Shown here one piece after another: positions 45,899-55,165 of a DNA stretch of 64,000 bases. Every line of letters starts with the position of its first letter. The stretch's first letter is position 1. The notes below the pieces were generated by a model. The model did not search any database. It was not told where the DNA came from and saw only the letters and a list, made by a program, of their open reading frames with translations. Source of the stretch: BOG-224 sp963783505 (GTDB lineage Bacteria > Acidobacteriota > Terriglobia > Bryobacterales > Bryobacteraceae); the NCBI GenBank assembly GCA_963783505.1, contig CAWAOP010000050.1, positions 33,117 to 97,116 on the forward strand. The letters are read 5' to 3'. The position numbers were made by a program, and so were the translations under genes.

Positions 45899-46942
45899 TT
45901 ATGGGTTCTCCATGTACAACGCCCCGGGGCCCGGCTCCGCGTCGAGAATTACCGCTTCCGGGATGCCGGCGTAGAATCGCTCCATCAATCCCTGGCGGAC
46001 TTGCGCCAGTTGAGGCCGTAATGCAAATACTACCGCGCATCCGCCGAATCCGGCGCCCGTAAGCCGCGCGCCGATGGCCCCCGACTCCATGGCGGCTTCG
46101 ACCAACCGGTCCAGCTCGGGACAACTGACTTTCAGTAAATCGCGCAAGCTCGCGTGAGACTCCCGCAGCAACCGCCCGAACGCCGCCGCGTCGCGCCGCT
46201 CCATGGCTTCGACGGCCCTCTCGACGCGCCGGGCCTCGGCAGTCACGTGGGCAATGGCGTTGCGTTCATCCTCCGTGAGCGGCTCCGCGGCGGTGGGGCA
46301 GACGCTTTCGTCTGCCAAGGGCAGGCGGAAGCGCCTGCCCCACCTTCGGCGCTCGTTGTATTCCTCTCGCACCGCGCCGGATTTTTCGGCCGTCCGCCCG
46401 CTATGAGCCACCAGGAACCCCCAATCTTCCGGTATGGGAACGGCCCTTGCGGTGACCGGATCGAACCCTACCAGCAGAGCGCACCCTTCGCGCGCTCCGA
46501 GCGATACCGCATGGTCCATTCCGCCGCCGCGCGTTCCGACGAAGTACTCGCCCTCCGGCAGAATCTCCATCAGTTCCTCGAAGTCCGCGCGTATTCCGTT
46601 GGCCCGGAGCAGCGCCAGCGAGAACGCCACGAGCAAAGCGGATGACGACGACAACCCGGCCGCCGGTGGCAGGTCCGAGACGACCGCCGCGTCGATTCCA
46701 ACGCCGCGGCCCCATTTCCCGGCCACCGCTTGCGCCGCCGCGCGCAGGTAATTTTCCCAATCGCCGGCTGCAACCGGCGAAAGCTCGGCCGCCCACTCGA
46801 ATTCGCGCCGCCCGTAGCCTTCACTCGCCGCCCGAATCCGCGAGTCTTTCCTCGGCCGGTACGCCACCCGGATGCGCTGCCGCAACGCCATCGGTAAAAC
46901 AGAGAGCCCGTGGTAGTCTATGTGCTCGCCGATCAGGTTCAC
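45899..46942 (-). CDS. galK: Galactokinase, 5' end unclear, with in-frame repeat insertion
   Basis: GHMP kinase that phosphorylates galactose at C1. The conserved opening NLIGEHIDYHG is at the start of the open frame (V at 46942), and the ATP-binding motif is PPAAGLSSSSALLVA. GGGMDHAVSL holds the catalytic aspartate, and GARLTGAGFGGCAVV is the third motif. Family members have about 20-25 more N-terminal residues. The bases before 46942 encode APGR in frame, and a segment like LLRAEFGGGAGDFMVS lies one frame away, so one base is probably missing near 46953. Residues about 200-216 (RRWGRRFRLPLADESVCP) come from a 51-base palindromic element inserted in frame at 46293-46343. Confidence 0.88.
   Translation of the reverse strand: MNLIGEHIDYHGLSVLPMALRQRIRVAYRPRKDSRIRAASEGYGRREFEWAAELSPVAAGDWENYLRAAAQAVAGKWGRGVGIDAAVVSDLPPAAGLSSSSALLVAFSLALLRANGIRADFEELMEILPEGEYFVGTRGGGMDHAVSLGAREGCALLVGFDPVTARAVPIPEDWGFLVAHSGRTAEKSGAVREEYNERRRWGRRFRLPLADESVCPTAAEPLTEDERNAIAHVTAEARRVERAVEAMERRDAAAFGRLLRESHASLRDLLKVSCPELDRLVEAAMESGAIGARLTGAGFGGCAVVFALRPQLAQVRQGLMERFYAGIPEAVILDAEPGPGALYMENP
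46293..46343. repeat. Palindromic element inside galK (51 bp, in frame)
   Basis: gtggggcagacgctttcgtc begins the element and gaagcgcctgccccac ends it. The length is exactly 17 codons. The encoded peptide interrupts the surface region between EYNER and AAEPLTEDERN. Confidence 0.8.
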
Positions 46943-47067
46943 CCGTCCCGGAGCCTCGAAACCATGAAGTCGCCGGCTCCGCCGCCGAACTCCGCGCGAA
47001 GCAGTCCCAGCGGATCATGCGCACTCGCCTACGATAGCCGCCCGAACGCCGCGTTGTCCAGGGCGAT

Positions 47068-47174
47068 GTGGGGCCAGCCCTTCCGGGCTGCCGCCGCCAT
47101 TCTTGGCGGCGTCCCGAACCTGGGCAGCCACGCCGCCCCAAAGGGCGGCGGCAGGGCGGACGCCCTGACCCCAC
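47068..47174. repeat. Palindromic repeat element (GTGGGGC family)
   Basis: Starts gtggggccagcccttccggg and ends gcggacgccctgaccccac, with several inner stems. It lies between the divergent galK and M14 peptidase genes and may have displaced the start region of galK. Confidence 0.7.
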
Positions 47175-47215
47175 AGCGCCTCCGCTTCGTCAGCAGGAGT
47201 TACACTCTGTCATAT

Positions 47216-50074
47216 ATGAGCCCTCGGTCCACTCGATCTCTGGCGCTGTCCGTCGCCTTCTTCGCCGCCTTCGTTGCATGGGCGCAGACGCCGCCGAAAG
47301 TAACCCCGCCCAAGGACGTCCTCGGCTTCAACATCGGCGACGACTACCAGATGGCGAACTATACCCAGCTCGAAGCGCACTGGAAGAAGCTCGCCGCGGA
47401 GTCCGACCGGATGAAGCTCGTCACCATCGGCCAGACCGCCGAAGGCCGGCCGCATTACATGGCCATCATCACTTCGCCCGAGAACATGAAGAAGCTGGAT
47501 CGCTACAAGGAGATTGCGCGCCGGCTGGCTCTCGCCGAAGGCCTGACGGACGATCAGGCCCGTGCCCTCGCGCACGAAGGCAAGGCCGTGGTGTGGATCG
47601 ATGGCGGCCTCCACGCCAACGAAACCGTCGGCTCGCAGCAGCTCATGGAGATGGTCTACCAGATGGTGAGCCGCACGGACGAAGAGACCATGCGCTTCCT
47701 GGATGACGCGATCCTGCTCTGCGTGCAGGCAAATCCCGACGGCCAGGAGATCGTCGCCAACTGGTACATGCGCGAGCAGGAACCCGCGCGGCGCAGCATG
47801 AACAGCCTGCCGCGCCTCTACAACAAGTACGTGGGCCACGACGACAATCGCGATTTCTACATGTCCACGCAGCCCGAGACCACCAACATGAACCGCGTCA
47901 TGTTCCGCGAGTGGTTCCCGCAAATCGTCTACAACCACCATCAGACCGGCCCAAGCGGCACGGTCATCTTCATGCCGCCGTTCCGCGATCCGTTCAACTA
48001 TTACTTCGATCCGCTGATTCCGCTGGGCGTCGAAATGGTGGCCACGGCCATGCACAGCCGCCTGGTGGCGGAAGGCAAAGGCGGCAGCGTCATGCGCTCC
48101 GGCTCCAATTACTCCACGTGGTGGAACGGCGGTCTGCGCACGATCGGCTACTTCCACAACATGATCGGAATCCTGACGGAGATTATCGGAAGCCCGACGC
48201 CGACGAACATCGCCTTAGTGCCCGAAAAGCAGTTGCCGCAAGGCGATTGGCCCATGCCCATCGCGCCGCAAGTGTGGCATTACCGCCAATCCATCGATTA
48301 CGACATCACCAATAACCGCGCCATTCTCGACTTGGCGTCGCGTTATCGCGAGACATTTCTTTACAACATCTATCAGATGGGCCGCAACTCGATCCAAAAG
48401 GGCAATCAGGATACCTGGACCGTCACTCCGAAGCGCATCGCCGCGCTCGAAGCCGCGGCGGCTGCCATGCCTGCGACGGCGGGTGGCCGCGGAGGCCGTG
48501 GCGGCCGCGGGGGAGGCGGCGCCGCCGAAGCCGCTCCCACCGGCGACGCTCCGGCCAGCGCGCCGCAAGGAGTGGGCGGCCGCGGAGTTCCATCCGAGTT
48601 GTACGACACCGTCCTGCACGATCCCAAGATGCGCGATCCGCGCGGCTACATCATCCCGTCCAGCCAGCCCGATTTCCCCAGCGCCGTGGAGTTCGCCAAC
48701 GCGCTCATCAAAACCGGCGTCACGGTTCTCAAAGCCACCGCGCCGTTCCAGGTGGCCGGCAAGTCCTATCCGGCCGGCTCGCTCGTTGTGAAAACCGCGC
48801 AGGCTTTCCGCCCGCACGTCCTCGACATGTTCGAGCCGCAGGACCATCCCAACGATTTCCGCTATCCCGGCGGCCCGCCCAATCCCCCTTACGATATCGC
48901 CGGCTGGACTCTCGCATTCCAGATGGGCGTCCAGTTCGACCGCATTCTCGAAGGCTTCGACGGACCTTTCCAGCCGGTCGCGGATCTCATATCTCCACCA
49001 ACGGCGACTTACACGGCATCCACATCCGGCGGCTATCTGCTGGACCATCGCGTCAATAACTCGTTCATCGCGGTGAACCGCCTGCTGAAAGCCAACTGCG
49101 ATGTTTACTGGCTCAAACAGCCGCAGCAGGGGCAAGGCCCCGGCGCCATATGGGTTCCTTCCACCGCCGCGGCCCGCGCGGCGCTCGAACGCTCGTCCAA
49201 AGAACTGGGCGTCTCCGCGACGGCGCTGTCGAAAGCGCCCGCGGGCGACGCTCTGAAACTGAAGCCCATCCGCATCGGCCTCTACGATCAATACGGCGGC
49301 ATACAGACTTCCGGCTGGACGCGCTGGCTGCTCGAACAATACGAGTTCCCATTTCAGGTGGTCTACCCTGCCGCGCTGGATGCGGGCGATCTCAAGAGTA
49401 AGTTCGACGTTCTCGTTTTCACGGATGGCGCTTTCCGCCGCGCGGGCGGAGCGGGAGGCGGAGGCCGGGGAGGCGGCGGTTTCGGCGGCGCGAATCCCGG
49501 CAACGTGCCCGAAGAATACCGTGCGTCAGTCGGGCGTATCTCGGAAGACAGGACGATTCCGGAGTTAAAGAAGTTTGTTGACGCCGGAGGAACGGTAGTG
49601 ACTATCGGCGGCTCCACGAGCATGGCCGAGTTATTCGGCATTCCAGTGACTAATCACCTGGTCGAGATGGGGTCCGACGGCAAAGACCGCGCTCTGCCGC
49701 GCGAGAAATTTTATATCCCCGGCTCGCTCATGAAGGCGACTGTCGATAACTCCGATCCGCTCGCCTACGGAATGCCCGAGTCAGTGGACGTTTTCTTTGA
49801 CAGCAGCCCCACGTTCCGTCTCGGCCCCGAAGCTCCACGAAAGCACGTCACGCCAGTAGCGTGGTTCAGCGGCACGGCATTGCTGGACAGCGGCTGGGCC
49901 TGGGGCCAGCAGTACCTGGATGGCGGAACAGCCATAGTAGACGCCAGCGTAGGCGAAGGCAAAGTGGTTCTGCTGGGCCCCGAAGTGGCTTTCCGTGCCC
50001 AGCCGCACGCCACATTCAAGTTGCTTTTTAACGCATTGTATTACGGAAGCGCGAAGGGCGTAAAGGTGGAGTAG
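47216..50074 (+). CDS. Secreted M14-family zinc carboxypeptidase
   Basis: 952 residues with a signal peptide (SLALSVAFFAAFVAWAQ). The M14 catalytic domain (about residues 40-400) has the zinc motif GLHANET (HxxE), the third histidine in YNHHQTGPSG, and the catalytic glutamate in GILTEIIGSP. Two Gly/Arg-rich linkers (about residues 420-440 and 745-760) separate it from C-terminal domains with FPSAVEFANALIKTGVTVLK and VVTIGGSTSMAELFGIP, which look like a glutamine-amidotransferase-type fold common in these long M14 proteins. An ATG at 47216 was chosen, with aggag upstream. It probably degrades exogenous peptides in the periplasm or outside. Confidence 0.88.
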   Translation: MSPRSTRSLALSVAFFAAFVAWAQTPPKVTPPKDVLGFNIGDDYQMANYTQLEAHWKKLAAESDRMKLVTIGQTAEGRPHYMAIITSPENMKKLDRYKEIARRLALAEGLTDDQARALAHEGKAVVWIDGGLHANETVGSQQLMEMVYQMVSRTDEETMRFLDDAILLCVQANPDGQEIVANWYMREQEPARRSMNSLPRLYNKYVGHDDNRDFYMSTQPETTNMNRVMFREWFPQIVYNHHQTGPSGTVIFMPPFRDPFNYYFDPLIPLGVEMVATAMHSRLVAEGKGGSVMRSGSNYSTWWNGGLRTIGYFHNMIGILTEIIGSPTPTNIALVPEKQLPQGDWPMPIAPQVWHYRQSIDYDITNNRAILDLASRYRETFLYNIYQMGRNSIQKGNQDTWTVTPKRIAALEAAAAAMPATAGGRGGRGGRGGGGAAEAAPTGDAPASAPQGVGGRGVPSELYDTVLHDPKMRDPRGYIIPSSQPDFPSAVEFANALIKTGVTVLKATAPFQVAGKSYPAGSLVVKTAQAFRPHVLDMFEPQDHPNDFRYPGGPPNPPYDIAGWTLAFQMGVQFDRILEGFDGPFQPVADLISPPTATYTASTSGGYLLDHRVNNSFIAVNRLLKANCDVYWLKQPQQGQGPGAIWVPSTAAARAALERSSKELGVSATALSKAPAGDALKLKPIRIGLYDQYGGIQTSGWTRWLLEQYEFPFQVVYPAALDAGDLKSKFDVLVFTDGAFRRAGGAGGGGRGGGGFGGANPGNVPEEYRASVGRISEDRTIPELKKFVDAGGTVVTIGGSTSMAELFGIPVTNHLVEMGSDGKDRALPREKFYIPGSLMKATVDNSDPLAYGMPESVDVFFDSSPTFRLGPEAPRKHVTPVAWFSGTALLDSGWAWGQQYLDGGTAIVDASVGEGKVVLLGPEVAFRAQPHATFKLLFNALYYGSAKGVKVE

Positions 50075-50240
50075 CTTGATCCGGGGTTCCGTTCCGGCGT
50101 CCGTGGCGAGTGACAAACTTATCGACCGCCGGCTCGGCGGAGGTAGTGTCCCGGTCGCACAATTTCTTGCCGGGCCGCCTGGATAGACGAGCATCTTCCT
50201 TGCGAGACGTCTCTCGACGAGGACAGGACAGAGACGACCG

Positions 50241-51827
50241 ATGACCGACGCCCGATACATTCTCTGCAAGAGGTTGATGCTCGGTCTTTTCGTGGGCCTT
50301 GCGTTGTTCGTCGCAATGAGGATGTCCCAAACTTGGGACGAGGGCGACCACCTCGAATACGGCGAGGCCGTACTGCACGGTCATCCCGACCGAACGCAGA
50401 ACGGTCACTATTATGACAGCAAGATGCCGGTCAGCGCTCTGAATGCGTTGGCGCCGGCTCTCGCCGATGCGCTGAGCGATCGCCACATTCCGCCCTGGCT
50501 ACGAGACCGCCTTCGGGAACTTCGTGCGGCAAGAATGGCGACGATCGGTTTTGCGCTTCTGCTCGCCTTGCTCGTCGCCGCATGGTCACGCGAACTCTAT
50601 GGGTCCGAGGCCTCCGTAGCGGCCTTAGCCCTGTACATCGTTTCTCCCAATTTGATGGCGCACTCCACTCTGGTGACCACGGACTGCTACGTCACCGTGG
50701 CCTACTTCGGGACGGCGTACGCTCACTGGCTGTTCGCCAAGGCCCCCTCGGTTCGAACGGCGGCGATTGCGGCCTTCGCGCTGGCGGTGTCCCAGTTAAC
50801 GAAGGGATCGGCGATTTTCCTGTTCGCTATTGCGCCTTTGTTGATCGCTCCGGCCTTCTACTTCCATCTGCGTTCCGGGAATAGCCCGTCGCTGTGGAGG
50901 CCGCTCCGGGCATATGTCGCATTGTCGGCCGTCCTGTTCGTTCTCGCGATCAATATCGGGTTCGTCTGTGACCGTACCTTCACGCCCTTAAGCCGCTATT
51001 CATTCCTCTCGCCGGCGTTTCAGAAGCTCTCGAAGGTTCCAGTGCTCGCGGCCATACCGTTACCGCTCCCGTACCCCTATCTTCAGGGTTTCGATATGCT
51101 GCGCCACGACGAGGATACCGGATTGGGATACGGGAATAACTATCTGCTTGGTGAATGCCGGCCGGGTACTGATAGACGTCCGTTCCGCTCGTATTATCTG
51201 GTCTGCTACCTTTTCAAGGAGCCGATTGCGCTGCAACTGTTGATGTTCGCGGGCTTGATCGGAATTGCGGCTCGCGGAAGGTGGCGTAGTTTCCTCGTCA
51301 ACGAGTGGTTCTTGCTGATTCCAGTCGTCGTAACCCTGACCGTGTTTTCCCTCTTTAACAACGCGCAGATAGGCGTTCGCCACATTCTGCAGATCTTCCC
51401 GTTTACACTGCTACTCGCCGCGTCCAATTTCCGGAACTGGCGGGCGCTTGCCAGGCGGCGCAAAGCCGTTCTGGCTGTGTCCGTAGCCTACGCCGCTGTT
51501 TCGGTGTTCTCCTATTATCCCCACATGATTCCTTATATGAATGAGCTTGTACCCGACCGGCGGCTGGCCTACAAGGTGCTCGCTGAAAGTAACCTCGCGT
51601 GGTTCCAGAACACCCGGATCGTTCGGGACTTCTTGCGGAGGAACCCAGACGTTGTTCCGATTCTCTCGAAGGCCGATCCGCCTAACTTTGTGAGGGGGCG
51701 GATACTGATCGACATTAACCTGCTGGTCGGAGTGGAAGGCGACCCGGAACGGTTTCGCTGGCTCAGGAATCACTATTCGCCCGTGATGCACGTCGGTTAC
51801 GGGCATCTTCTTTATGAAGTGAAGTGA
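50241..51827 (+). CDS. GT39-like membrane glycosyltransferase
   Basis: A 528-residue integral membrane protein with about 11 spans, starting MTDARYILCKRLMLGLFVGL. The first periplasmic loop has MSQTWDEGDHLEYGEAVL, whose acidic pair is the catalytic site of the GT-C fold (PMT, ArnT and related). The cytoplasmic loop and further spans include LALYIVSPNLMAHSTLVTTD and AISLTKGSAIFLFAIAP-like helices. Such enzymes transfer a sugar from a polyprenyl phosphate to lipid A or protein. The acceptor is not predictable. It stands alone, with a 166-base gap before it. Confidence 0.72.
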   Translation: MTDARYILCKRLMLGLFVGLALFVAMRMSQTWDEGDHLEYGEAVLHGHPDRTQNGHYYDSKMPVSALNALAPALADALSDRHIPPWLRDRLRELRAARMATIGFALLLALLVAAWSRELYGSEASVAALALYIVSPNLMAHSTLVTTDCYVTVAYFGTAYAHWLFAKAPSVRTAAIAAFALAVSQLTKGSAIFLFAIAPLLIAPAFYFHLRSGNSPSLWRPLRAYVALSAVLFVLAINIGFVCDRTFTPLSRYSFLSPAFQKLSKVPVLAAIPLPLPYPYLQGFDMLRHDEDTGLGYGNNYLLGECRPGTDRRPFRSYYLVCYLFKEPIALQLLMFAGLIGIAARGRWRSFLVNEWFLLIPVVVTLTVFSLFNNAQIGVRHILQIFPFTLLLAASNFRNWRALARRRKAVLAVSVAYAAVSVFSYYPHMIPYMNELVPDRRLAYKVLAESNLAWFQNTRIVRDFLRRNPDVVPILSKADPPNFVRGRILIDINLLVGVEGDPERFRWLRNHYSPVMHVGYGHLLYEVK

Positions 51828-51911
51828 GTCCGATTCGGCAAGCGTGGCTGGCGCAGTGGGGCGTCCCGCGGACCTGGAGTCGTTCCAGCCTCCCGTTTTC
51901 CCGATCCTATG

Positions 51912-51940
51912 TTGCCCATGCCGGCGATGGGGGTTAGAAT
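51912..51940 (+). promoter_or_regulatory. Promoter of the phenylacetate-CoA ligase gene
   Basis: ttgccc (51912-51917), a 17-base spacer and tagaat (51935-51940). It predicts a start near 51947 and supports the GTG at 51998 (gagg six bases before) as the start codon, giving a leader of about 50 bases. Confidence 0.55.
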
Positions 51941-51997
51941 CGCTCTTCAGTGCGCGCGGCCTGGCCCTCGCGACTCAAAGCAACTATTGAGGCGATT

Positions 51998-53338
51998 GTG
52001 ACTCCCGAATCCTATAACGGCGTGTTTCATCCGGCCAGCGCCACCGACTATCTGCCTCCTTCGCAAATGCGCGCCCTTCAACTGGCGCGGCTGCAGGCGG
52101 TGGTGCGGCGCGCTTATGATCGCACGCCTCTGTTTCACGAGCGCCTGAGCTCGCTTGGCGCGTCGCCGGATGACATCCAAACGCTCGGCGACATCGAGCG
52201 CCTGCCCTTCACCACCAAGGGCGATTTGCGCGACGCCTATCCATTTGGTCTGTTCGCGAGCCCCATGGAGAAGATCGTCCGGCTGCACGCCTCCAGCGGC
52301 ACCACGGGCAAACCCATCGTGGTGGCGTACACGAGCGAGGATCTCGACGTCTGGACCAGCGTGATGGTGCGAGCCTTCGCCGCCTGCGGACTGCACAGCG
52401 GCGACGTGGTGCAGAACGCTTACGGTTACGGTCTCTTCACCGGCGGCCTGGGAGCGCACTACGGCGCCGAAGCGCTCGGCGCGACCGTGATTCCGGTCTC
52501 CGGGGGCAACACCGACCGGCAAATCATGGTGATGCAGGATTTCCGCGTCACAGCCATCTGCTGCACGCCCAGCTATTTCATCCACCTGCTGGAGCGCGCC
52601 GCCGAACTCGGCGTTGACATTCAAAAACTGCCGCTGCGCGCCGGCATTTTCGGAGCGGAGCCGTGGACCGATTCCATGCGCCGCCACATTGAAGCCGAAG
52701 GCGGCATCCACGCGTTCGATATTTACGGCCTGTCCGAGATCGTTGGCCCGGGCGTGGCGATCGAGTGTCCGCATCACACGGGGCTGCACATTTTCGAAGA
52801 CCACTTCTATCCGGAAATTGTGGATCCGGATTCGGGCCGGCCGCTGCCGCAGGGCGAAGAGGGCGAGCTGGTTCTTACCACGCTCAGCAAGCTCGCCATG
52901 CCGATGATCCGGTACCGGACGCGCGACATCACCTCGCTATACGCGGAGGCCTGTCCGTGCGGCCGGACCATCCGGCGCATGGCGCGCATCGGAAGGCGTA
53001 GCGACGATATGTTGATCATCCGGGGCGTCAACGTCTTTCCCTCGCAGATCGAATCCGCCCTGCTGGCCGTCGAAGGCGCGCTGCCGCACTACCAGATCGT
53101 GCTCACGCGCCACAAGGGGCTCGATGCGATGGAGGTTCAGGTCGAGGTCACGCCGGAAGCCTTCAGCGACAAGGTGGGCGCGCTGGAAGCTCTGCACGAA
53201 CGGTTGAGCGGCGCGCTCGAACAGACGTTGGGAATTCGCGCGGAGGTAACGCTGGCCGCGCCTCGCAGCATCCAGCGCAGCGAAGGCAAAGCCAAGCGAG
53301 TGATCGATAGGAGGAATCTCACGGAGGCGCCGAAATGA
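51998..53338 (+). CDS. paaK: Phenylacetate-CoA ligase
   Basis: A 446-residue adenylate-forming enzyme that activates phenylacetate or a related aryl acid with ATP and CoA. The P-loop is LHASSGTTGKPIVVAYT, followed by FDIYGLSEIVGPG (A5 motif), MPMIRYRTRDIT and GRRSDDMLIIRGVNVFPSQI. The catalytic lysine is in SEGKAKRVID near the C-terminus. The ACT-domain gene begins inside its stop. This pair also occurs where aryl-CoA ligases are regulated by amino acids. An upstream GTG at 51950 would lie almost at the predicted transcription start and was not used. Confidence 0.9.
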   Translation: MTPESYNGVFHPASATDYLPPSQMRALQLARLQAVVRRAYDRTPLFHERLSSLGASPDDIQTLGDIERLPFTTKGDLRDAYPFGLFASPMEKIVRLHASSGTTGKPIVVAYTSEDLDVWTSVMVRAFAACGLHSGDVVQNAYGYGLFTGGLGAHYGAEALGATVIPVSGGNTDRQIMVMQDFRVTAICCTPSYFIHLLERAAELGVDIQKLPLRAGIFGAEPWTDSMRRHIEAEGGIHAFDIYGLSEIVGPGVAIECPHHTGLHIFEDHFYPEIVDPDSGRPLPQGEEGELVLTTLSKLAMPMIRYRTRDITSLYAEACPCGRTIRRMARIGRRSDDMLIIRGVNVFPSQIESALLAVEGALPHYQIVLTRHKGLDAMEVQVEVTPEAFSDKVGALEALHERLSGALEQTLGIRAEVTLAAPRSIQRSEGKAKRVIDRRNLTEAPK

Positions 53339-53754
53339 AGATCCATCAACTGTCGCTGTTCCTCGAGAACAAGCCCGGCCAGATGACCGCGCCGTGCCGC
53401 CTGCTGGCCGATGCGGGCGTCAACATCCGCACGCTCACTCTCGCCGACACGCAACACTTTGGCATCCTCCGTCTCGTCGTTTCCGACTGGCGCCGGGGCC
53501 GCGAGTTGCTGGAGCAGGCGGGCTACGCCGTAAACGTGACGGAAGTGGTGGCCGTGGAAGTGGATGACAGCCCTGGAGGCCTGTGCGGGCTGATCGAAGC
53601 GCTCGATGGCTCCGGCGTCAACATCGAGTACATGTACGCTTTCACCTTCGGCCGCCACGGCCGCGCCGTCCTGATCTTCCGTTTCGACAATCCGGACGCC
53701 GCCATCGAACGCCTGCGCGTCAGCGGAGTTTCCGTCCTGCCGGATGTGCAATGA
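53335..53754 (+). CDS. Tandem ACT-domain protein
   Basis: A 139-residue cytoplasmic protein with two ACT folds: residues 1-65 (HQLSLFLENKPGQMTAPCRL, LADAGVNIRTLTLADTQHFG) and 70-135 (VAVEVDDSPGGLCGLIEALD, GSGVNIEYMYAF). ACT domains bind amino acids. Its start overlaps the ligase stop by four bases, so it probably senses an aromatic amino acid and modulates the ligase or another target. Confidence 0.87.
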   Translation: MKIHQLSLFLENKPGQMTAPCRLLADAGVNIRTLTLADTQHFGILRLVVSDWRRGRELLEQAGYAVNVTEVVAVEVDDSPGGLCGLIEALDGSGVNIEYMYAFTFGRHGRAVLIFRFDNPDAAIERLRVSGVSVLPDVQ

Positions 53755-53798
53755 CGAGCGGTCAGCCATCGGCTTTCAGCGGTCAGATCACGGAGCCG

Positions 53799-53856
53799 GT
53801 GGGGTAGATAGAAAGGGCTTGGCAGACGCCCAGAGGGCGCCCGGCGCCTGCCCCAC
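53799..53856. repeat. Palindromic repeat element (GTGGGGC family, degenerate)
   Basis: Starts gtggggtagatag and ends ggcgcctgccccac, with an inner pair gcagacgccc / gggcgc. It is the first of two elements in the gap before the glycosyltransferase gene. Confidence 0.5.
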
Positions 53857-53913
53857 TCCGATCCGCGCGAGATTCGCTGCCGAGTTTCAACGTGGGTCCG
53901 TTGCGCGCATCGC

Positions 53914-53941
53914 GCAGGGCAGGTCTGGGGACCTGCCCCAC
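53914..53941. repeat. Short palindromic repeat element
   Basis: gcagggcaggt and acctgccccac face each other around ctgggg, 20 bases before the glycosyltransferase ATG. It could fold in the leader mRNA near the ribosome site. Confidence 0.55.
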
Positions 53942-53961
53942 TCCGTGCCACAATCGGACTG

Positions 53962-55104
53962 ATGAAGAAGCTCGACTTCATCTACTTCGACGCGGGCGGC
54001 GGGCATCGCGCCGCGGCCAATGCGCTCAAGCAGGTGATGGAGCGCCAAGGCCGGCCGTTTGAGATCCGTTTGGTGAATCTCCAGGAGTTGCTGGATTCGC
54101 TGGACGTTTTCCGCAAGCTCACTGGAGTGCGGCTCCAGGATATTTACAACCTCATGCTGCGGCGCGGCTGGACGCTGGGCTCCGCTCAGCTCACGGCCGG
54201 AATGCACGTCGTTATTCGCGCGTTCCATGGGCGGCAGGTAAGGCGGTTGGATAAGTTCTGGCGCGAAAGCCGGCCGGATATGGTCGTGTCGCTCGTTCCC
54301 AATTTCAATCGGGCCTTGAGGGAGAGCTTGCGGCGCGCGCTGCCCGGCGTTCCGCTCGTGACCATCCTCACGGACATCGCCGATTATCCGCCGCACTTTT
54401 GGCTGGAGCCGGTCGAGCAGTTTATCGTCTGCGGGTCCGACCACGCCGTGGCGCAGGCGCTGGCCATGGGTCACGCGGAAAGCCGCATCCGCCGCGTCTC
54501 GGGCATGATTCTGAATCCCAAGTTCTATGAGGCTCCGACGCTCCGCCCCGTCGAGCGCGAATCTCGCCTGGCCGAACTGGGCCTGGATCCGAAACAGCGC
54601 ACCGGTCTGCTTCTATTCGGAGGCCACGGCTCCGCGGCCATGCTGGATATTGCCCGCCAGCTTCCCGAGCGGCAGTTGGTCGCCATCTGCGGACACAGCG
54701 AAAAACTTCACGCGCGGATGCTCGCGCTGCCGCGAGAAGCAGCCATGCACGTCGAGGGATTTACGCGCGAAATCCCGAGCTTCATGCAACTGGCGGATTA
54801 TTTCATCGGCAAACCCGGCCCCGGAAGCATCAGCGAGGCCGTGTTCATGGGTCTTCCGGTAATTGTGGAGCGCAACGCGTGGACGCTGCCCCAGGAGCGC
54901 TATAACGCCGAGTGGATTCGCGAACTGGGCGTTGGCATCGTGCTCCCGAATTTCCGCCGGATTGCGCGCGCGGTGGAAGAGTTGCTCGAACCCGCGGCCT
55001 ACGAACGGTTCCGCACAGCCGCGCGGCGGATCGCCAACCGCGCCGTATTCGAGATTCCGGAGATTCTGGAGGAGATTTCAGTGCGGCCGGGCGAGGCCGG
55101 GTAA
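53962..55104 (+). CDS. MGDG-synthase-like glycosyltransferase (GT28 type)
   Basis: A 380-residue two-domain GT-B enzyme. The N-terminus has FIYFDAGGGHRAAANALKQV, the GGGH loop of monogalactosyldiacylglycerol-synthase-like enzymes. The C-terminal half has LLLFGGHGSAAMLDIA and the donor motif IGKPGPGSISEAVFMGLPVI. Such enzymes add a hexose to diacylglycerol or a related lipid at the inner membrane. It may make glycolipids. No neighbouring pathway genes support a specific donor. Confidence 0.8.
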   Translation: MKKLDFIYFDAGGGHRAAANALKQVMERQGRPFEIRLVNLQELLDSLDVFRKLTGVRLQDIYNLMLRRGWTLGSAQLTAGMHVVIRAFHGRQVRRLDKFWRESRPDMVVSLVPNFNRALRESLRRALPGVPLVTILTDIADYPPHFWLEPVEQFIVCGSDHAVAQALAMGHAESRIRRVSGMILNPKFYEAPTLRPVERESRLAELGLDPKQRTGLLLFGGHGSAAMLDIARQLPERQLVAICGHSEKLHARMLALPREAAMHVEGFTREIPSFMQLADYFIGKPGPGSISEAVFMGLPVIVERNAWTLPQERYNAEWIRELGVGIVLPNFRRIARAVEELLEPAAYERFRTAARRIANRAVFEIPEILEEISVRPGEAG

Positions 55105-55165
55105 ACTCTGACAGACGAGGAGCGGCCGGCGCTCCCTGCTGAGTCGCCGCCCACGCGATCTTCCG

